Of a DNA stretch of 64,000 nt, positions 59,001 to 64,000 are shown in pieces (position 1 is the first letter of the stretch; every line of letters begins with the position of its first letter). The notes under the pieces were generated by a model. It made no database searches, was not told where the DNA came from, and saw only the letters and a list, made by a program, of their open reading frames with translations. The stretch is taken from contig NC_081544.1 of assembly GCF_901000735.1 (NCBI RefSeq), positions 28,762,095-28,826,094 of the forward strand, given 5' to 3'. The translations under genes and the position numbers were made by a program. The DNA comes from Corylus avellana (taxonomy: Eukaryota; Streptophyta; Magnoliopsida; Fagales; Betulaceae).

Positions 59001-62000
59001 AAGAAATTAAAAGCTGATGGACTTGTAACTGAAGAGAAGGAAACAGACAGAAAATCAAGGTGCGTTACATTTTTCAAATTTATGTGTGAAGTATATCACT
59101 TGTTATATATTGTGTCAACTGCCTTTTCTAATATCTGACTTGGAAATCATGAAACTTCTTGAAATACTGCAGTAAGTTCATAATAGGTTCATGAATTTTG
59201 TGATACTGAATTTTTGAGCTTGCATTTTGAAAAACGATTGTGTTGGATACATCATACATAGGTTTGTCAGGATGCAAAGATTTTACCCAATTGACTTTTT
59301 CATTTTTGAGGGGTAGCTGGATTATGCTTTTTAAATGAGTTGGAAAGCTAGGTTTGTTAGAACTTACTTGTATCCTCACATTATTGGGGTATGGGTCTTT
59401 AGATTGCATACATGATATTGCTGATTTGAAGTTGTTAGTGTGATATTTCATTAATGGAATTTTAGTTTCTAGCAGAAATAATTGAGAAAACCATCTGGTA
59501 ATATCTTCATTTGGTCAAGATTGATCTATACATGATCGGTTACACTTTAATTTATCTTCTTTATGATGTATTTTTTATTGGAACTAACATTAGTTTCAGG
59601 TAAATGTATTTGTGAAACTGTTTTATTGTTTTATTTTCTACTATATTTGCCTATGCTAACCTAACTAGCAAAACCATTCTAATGGTCTCAATGCATATTC
59701 TATAGTGGCCTTTTCTGATCCAACCTGCCAACTGGCGTCAAGTTTGACCTTCTTACTTATTCTGTGCCCAATCTGTTTTGTTTGTGAGCTGGGTTACAGT
59801 TGCGAATTAAAATTTCTTCAGCAGATGGCTTGAGTTTGGGTAGGATTCTTGGATTGATATAGTATGGATTTCTTCAGCCCCAAACTGAGTATGACAATAA
59901 TGTATTTGTTTTGTTTTGTTTATTGTTTTTTTTTTTTTGTGAAGGTAGTTATGCTAAAGCCCTCAAAATGATGTGGCTTCTAAAATTACCATTGAGCTTG
60001 TGATTGATCATTATTGAATTTTGATCAATTGGTGATTTTAAAAGCCACCTCATTCTTAGAGAGACACCAGAGTGACTTCTAAAATTACTCTGGGGAGGGG
60101 GGGGACTATGTTCGAATGCTTTTTAATTTTGGTCTTTTGAAGGATGATGGAGGCTTTAGGGTTATCTATTGAAGAGCAATGGTAAAGGATTAATTTTGAT
60201 GATTGAAAGGTTGCAGGAACTTTTGAATTTACATTACAGAAATTTTGGATTTCAGATATTTTCCTGAACCCTAGGTTTTTAGGGTGAAACGTTAAGAAAG
60301 ACATGGATTATAGTTTGTAACAATGCAACAAAGTGAAGGGTTTGAAATTGATGGTAGATGGAAATTTAAGTTTTAGTATGGTCTAATGGGGAATTTGTTG
60401 TTTAATAGCATTTTGGATACTAATCAAGGTTGCGATGGGTTAGGGTTGTAAATGAAATTTTTGTCTTTGAGAAAAAGTGGCTTTAAGAGAAGGTCTAGTT
60501 CAAGCTGGGGAATTGTCATCCTGGTATGCACATGAGGTTATTAATATTATTATTAATGTTCCCCAAAAGATTAATGTACTTGATCAAGGATTTATTTATT
60601 TTGCATCTAATTAGTGGAGTTTTCTGGCGAATTATAGTTTTAGTGAAGCTAGTCAAGCAGAACATGTTATGGCTTCTTTGGGCTCAGTCTTCTCATGTAC
60701 TTGTCCAAACTTTCTAGTTAATATCATAGGAGTCTGTAGAACTATTATCTGGTAGATCTTGACAAAGGCTTGTGCCTTTTAATTTATTCTGCAGAAAAGA
60801 CAGAACAGTATGGTTTATTAAGGGTTGGGAGCTTAATTAAGGTCTGGTTGTTGATTGAATTGGTTCAAGTGCAGAAAAGTAAAAGGGAATAGATGGGTGA
60901 AGGAAATTTCTTGGCATCACACATTGATTACTTAGATGTGCCTCTAGGGCTGGAATTGTATCACATAGTCGCCGAGTATTATTGTCCAACGATTTTATAT
61001 TGTTTTATTTAACTCAGAAGGGCATGTTTTACATAAATATTTTGATATAATTAAGTTGTTGAACTAATTACTCCAATTTACAGATCACCATCCACTTCTC
61101 GTGCAAAGTCAAGGTCCAAGTCTAGATCACCAATCAATTTTCGACGAAGGCGGAGGTCTCGTTCTTACTCACCTCCATTCCGCCACCCAAGGGATCATAG
61201 ATCCAGATCTCCAGTGAGATCTCGCCATCATTTCAGCTATGACGATGAAAGGCGGTCATATAGAGACATCCGAGATGGTAGTGAGAGAACTAGAAGGCAA
61301 GATTCAGCAAGATCACATAGGGATTCTGAAAGATCACATGATCGTCATTCATCTGCTTTAAGGAGAAATAGGAGAAGTGTTAGCCCTCTAACAAGAAAAT
61401 CATATCGAGATGATTCAGTCTCACCAAAACGTAACCAAGAAAGTTCACTGCATAGATCAAGGAAATCATCTAATGCCCGTTCAAGATCACCCACTCAACG
61501 CAGAGGAGGTAGGTCATCTCCAAGAATTGATGATGAAAACAAATCAAAACACAGAAAACGGTCTAGATCGAAATCTGCTGAAAGTAAGCATCAGTCTGCC
61601 GACAAAACAGATGAGTCTCGAGATGAAAAATCAAAGCATCGTGACAGAGGGCGGTCGAGGTCAGTATCTGCAGAAGGTAAGCATCATAAAAGCAGTAGGT
61701 CATCCCCAAGAAGTTTGGATGAAAGCAAATATAAGCACAGAAGGCGGTCCAGGTCTCAGTCTTTAGAAGTTAAACATCGCTCCAGTGAGAAGTTGGACGA
61801 ATCCAGAGATGATAAACCAAAACATCGTAATAGAAGGCGGTCTAGGTCAAGGTCTTTGGAAGGTAAGCACCACTCTGATGGGAAAGTGAATGAAACAAGA
61901 GATGAAAAATCTAAACATCGTGAAAGAAGGCGGTCCAGATCAAGATCTGTAGAAGGTAAGCGATACTCCAAGGGGAAAGCAGATGAAAGCAGGGACAGAA

Positions 62001-62922
62001 AATCAAAGCATCGTGATAGAAGACGGTCAAGGTCTGCATCTGTAGAGGCTAATCATCCTAGAGGAAGCAGGTCATCCCCAAAAGGTTTACGTGATAGTAA
62101 ATCAAAACATAGGAGGCGCTCTAGGTCAAATTCTGCTGAAAGGAAGCATCGGTCGCATGATAGAGCAGATGGGAGTAGACCTGAAAAATCAAAGCATCGT
62201 GAGAGATCACGATCCAGGTCAAGATCAGCAGAGCACAAACATTATAGAGGCAGTAGTTTGTCGCCAGTAAGTTTGGAGGAAAATAAATCAAAACACTTGA
62301 GGCAATCCAGGTCAGAATCTGCTGAAGGGAAGTTTCATTCAGATGATGGAAGGGATCAAAACAGTGGTGAAATTTTAGAGCCTAATGAAGATGCTGAAAA
62401 GGAACCAGATTCCAGTTTGAAGGATTCAACGAGAATGAATGACAATGGGATGCTAATCGCAAAACACGAGGATTGTAACTCGAAGGAATCAATGGAAAGC
62501 ATGACAGTGGAAGATGACCAGGATCTGAAAAGCACGTATTTGACAAATGTTAACGGTGGAGGAGGTTCAATGTTGGAAAGTTATAGAGTTTCCTTGGTTG
62601 CAGGGGAGCTAAGGGAACATGAAGTGTCTACTACTGTGCATTCAGAGCTAGGTGCAGCTAGTAATATCTTTAAACATGAAAATTTGATTTTTCAGTGTTA
62701 ATGACTGAAAGTATCTCAATATCTTCCCTTTTCTGGTTTACAGGAATGGGATATCAAAATAATTGTGAGAAGCCAACAAATGTGGACAGTAGTGACAGAA
62801 CTGGCTCAACCCAGAACCTGGAATGCATTAATGATGAATCGGAGTTAATGAATGGAGACGGGTTTTCAATTTCCCCAGTGCTGAAGGCTCACCAGAGAAG
62901 CTCTGTCTCACCTGAGGCATAG
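56022..62922 (+). CDS. RNA-binding protein with filamin-like, CCCH, RRM and RS domains (IRR-like)
   Basis: Coding exons 56022-56547, 57901-58341, 58540-59059, 61084-62651 and 62744-62922 join in phase to about 1077 residues. The start MADRNTALAKPIWMKQAEEAKLK is followed by a coiled, acidic segment. Residues about 80-175 form a filamin/Ig-like repeat (VKDMSDGTYTVSYVVPKRGN, GSPFPVFFSAG). A CCCH finger C-x7-C-x4-C-x3-H lies in VCREYLNGRCAKTDCKLNHP. An RRM follows with RNP2 LQVSNL and RNP1 KHFAYIEY, then an Ala/Gln/Met-rich helix (AAARAAEISKKLKADG). The last part is about 400 residues of Arg-Ser repeats with recurring DESRDEKSKHRDRRRSRS units. Such proteins act in nuclear pre-mRNA splicing. Size and order resemble Arabidopsis At3g23900 (IRR, reported to control CPK28 splicing in immunity); that match is from memory. 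Intron retention after 62651 would give a different C-terminus ending at 62701. Confidence 0.87.
56895..56986 (-). mobile_element. LINE 3'-end fragment interrupted by a hAT-type MITE
   Basis: ttaataaaccaatctcattg, aaagcgtaaggcgcccctaa and gtacacaataagtatataaa on the plus strand match the tail fragments at 14610-14710. The fragment is cut by the MITE that starts at 56987 and may continue after 57742. Confidence 0.7.
56979..57742. mobile_element. hAT-type MITE with 8-bp target duplication and AGCGGTTA repeats
   Basis: AGAAAGAG occurs at 56979-56986 and 57735-57742. The element (56987-57734, 748 bp) has exact 12-bp terminal inverted repeats TAGGGGTGAAAT / ATTTCACCCCTA, with the hAT-like TAGGG start. 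Both subterminal zones (57000-57075 and 57583-57720) are packed with gcggttagcggtt-type repeats in both orientations, while the middle is AT-rich and non-coding. It is in intron 1 of the RS-rich gene. Confidence 0.9.
59060..61083 (+). other. Large intron 3 of the RS-rich gene
   Basis: AT-rich, bounded by AG|GTGCGT and TTACAG. I saw no transposon ends or exon; the short ORFs within have no recognisable content. Confidence 0.5.
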
Positions 62923-63801
62923 ATGGTTTCCAGTGCTGAGTGATGGGTGCAATTTCTTGGACAAAAGCTCAGTCTAATCTGAGAAGCTTGTTTCCATGAA
63001 AGATTGCTTAGTGTTTCTTTGGTGCTTGGAAATTTCTGCCGGTTGGTGGTTCTTTATAAACACACTTTCTGTGTTTGTTTCTTGTTTGCAGGTCCTTGTG
63101 TAATAGACCGGAACTATAGTCCTGAAGCTGGTCTTGCTGTGGTTTAATTGTTTCAAGAAGTGTCATGCTTTCATCCAATCGGCCATGCAATGTTTGTAGC
63201 AAGCTTCTTTTACTGCTTGATGTATGTTGGACTATTATTTCGATAACTCTGGTGAATTTTTCGATTTAATGGATTATTGTCATTTTGCAAGTTTGTCTCT
63301 TAGGTCTACATTGTTTTTGGCAATCTCTATTTGTTGACTCTTTCCCTTTTTCTTTCTCTCTTTTTGGGTGAAAACTTGCTCTTTGATGTGGCTGATAATA
63401 GTCCACTTTCATATACTTTTCGTGGTGTGGCGGGACTGTAATTATTCAGAACTCTTTTTTTCTTTTTTTTCTTTTTTCTTTTTTTCCCCTTCTTTTTGGG
63501 CGTATTCTGGGAACATGCAGGTATCATGGTGATTTTTCATTGGAGCTTTCTGACATTCAGTTTGACAGGATTGATTTTCTCTGATGTAAATGAAGGTATG
63601 CAGTCGTCATAGATTTAGATTGTTCAACAATGGCGAGCTTATGTAGTTAAGCTGCCAGGCAAGTTTTGAAAGTTTATGGGAGTGTTGGTTAATGTAGTAT
63701 GGAATAAACACGTTTCTCTGATACCATTTGCCAATACTTTTTATAAGTATGTTACAATCCTGGTGTCTTACTCCTTGCCTCATCTTTCTTCATTTTTCTC
63801 T

Positions 63802-63832
<31 letters not shown>

Positions 63833-63881
63833 CTTTTCTTTTCTTTTTCTTTTTCTTTTTCTTTTTTCCCTTCCGGAGAAG
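62923..63881 (+). other. 3' UTR and flank of the RS-rich gene
   Basis: Follows the TAG at 62922. Splice-like sites (tttgcag at about 63091) suggest alternative 3' UTR exons. Pyrimidine-rich tracts, including a CT run at 63810-63830, lie downstream. Confidence 0.5.
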
Positions 63882-64000
63882 ATGTCTTGGTTAGGTAAAG
63901 GTACTCTTAAGGTCGACCAAAACCAGATGTTGCTGGATGAATTGCATCAAAATTCCTGTGATCAGTATAGCAGATTGCCAGGCTCACTTTACAGTGTTTG
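63882..64000 (+). CDS. Possible start of a further gene, cut by window edge
   Basis: An ATG after a CT-rich tract and GGAGAAG opens MSWLGKGTLKVDQNQMLL... and stays open to the window end (39 codons). It could be the first exon of a new gene, or an open patch in the 3' flank of the RS-rich gene. I do not recognise the product. Confidence 0.25.
   Translation, partial: MSWLGKGTLKVDQNQMLLDELHQNSCDQYSRLPGSLYSV

Noticed and set aside
61756..62238. Minus-strand Leu/Asp-rich repeat ORFs
   Set aside because: Antisense shadows of the RS repeats.

Overview
This window is nuclear DNA from a eudicot plant, probably a woody species. The evidence is intron-rich genes with GT-AG junctions, AT-rich introns full of LINE, LTR and MITE insertions, a nuclear-encoded organellar DNA gyrase A, and a plant-type tRNA-Ser(AGA). 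The LINE 3' end, which finishes with ACTTATC followed by an A-run, recurs many times and looks like Fagales-type genomes to me. That placement is a weak impression made without any database search.

Layout. 1-8.96 kb is a transposon-filled stretch: a deleted LINE, a non-autonomous LTR element and a nearly full-length LINE. It probably lies inside the intron after the last visible gyrase A exon. 8.96-21.0 kb (minus) holds twelve coding exons of the N-terminal half of organellar DNA gyrase subunit A, with a TRIM, a Tourist-like MITE, LINE relics and an old RT fragment in its introns. 24.4-27.6 kb (plus) is a small RING E3-type protein with an LDLDLN motif. 30.0-37.7 kb (plus) is a 12-exon coiled-coil protein of unknown function. 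42.4-43.7 kb (minus) is a single-exon trihelix-like DNA-binding protein. 44.2 kb (plus) is tRNA-Ser(AGA). 45.6-50.8 kb (minus) is a NIPA-family magnesium transporter. 56.0-62.9 kb (plus) is a large RNA-binding protein with filamin-like, CCCH, RRM and RS regions, resembling Arabidopsis IRR (At3g23900).

The genes are ordinary, unlinked housekeeping and regulatory genes; I see no operon-like or defence-system logic. GYRA/RING and NIPA/IRR-like form divergent pairs with 2-5 kb between coding starts. Exon boundaries come from reading splice sites and checking that phases join. All protein-coding models closed in frame, apart from gyrase A, which runs off the window or is truncated.

The most informative material is mobile DNA. 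Many insertions can be resolved to exact target-site duplications: a 341-bp TRIM (GCATA), a solo LTR (CCAAC), a MULE-type palindromic MITE (9 bp), a hAT-type MITE (8 bp), a 3.4-kb LINE (13 bp), a 204-bp LINE (about 19 bp) and at least five tail-only LINE insertions of 19-56 bp with 15-18 bp duplications. One LINE carries an exact 50-nt inverted copy of its own RT segment at a deletion junction. I found nothing that amounts to a new multi-gene system.
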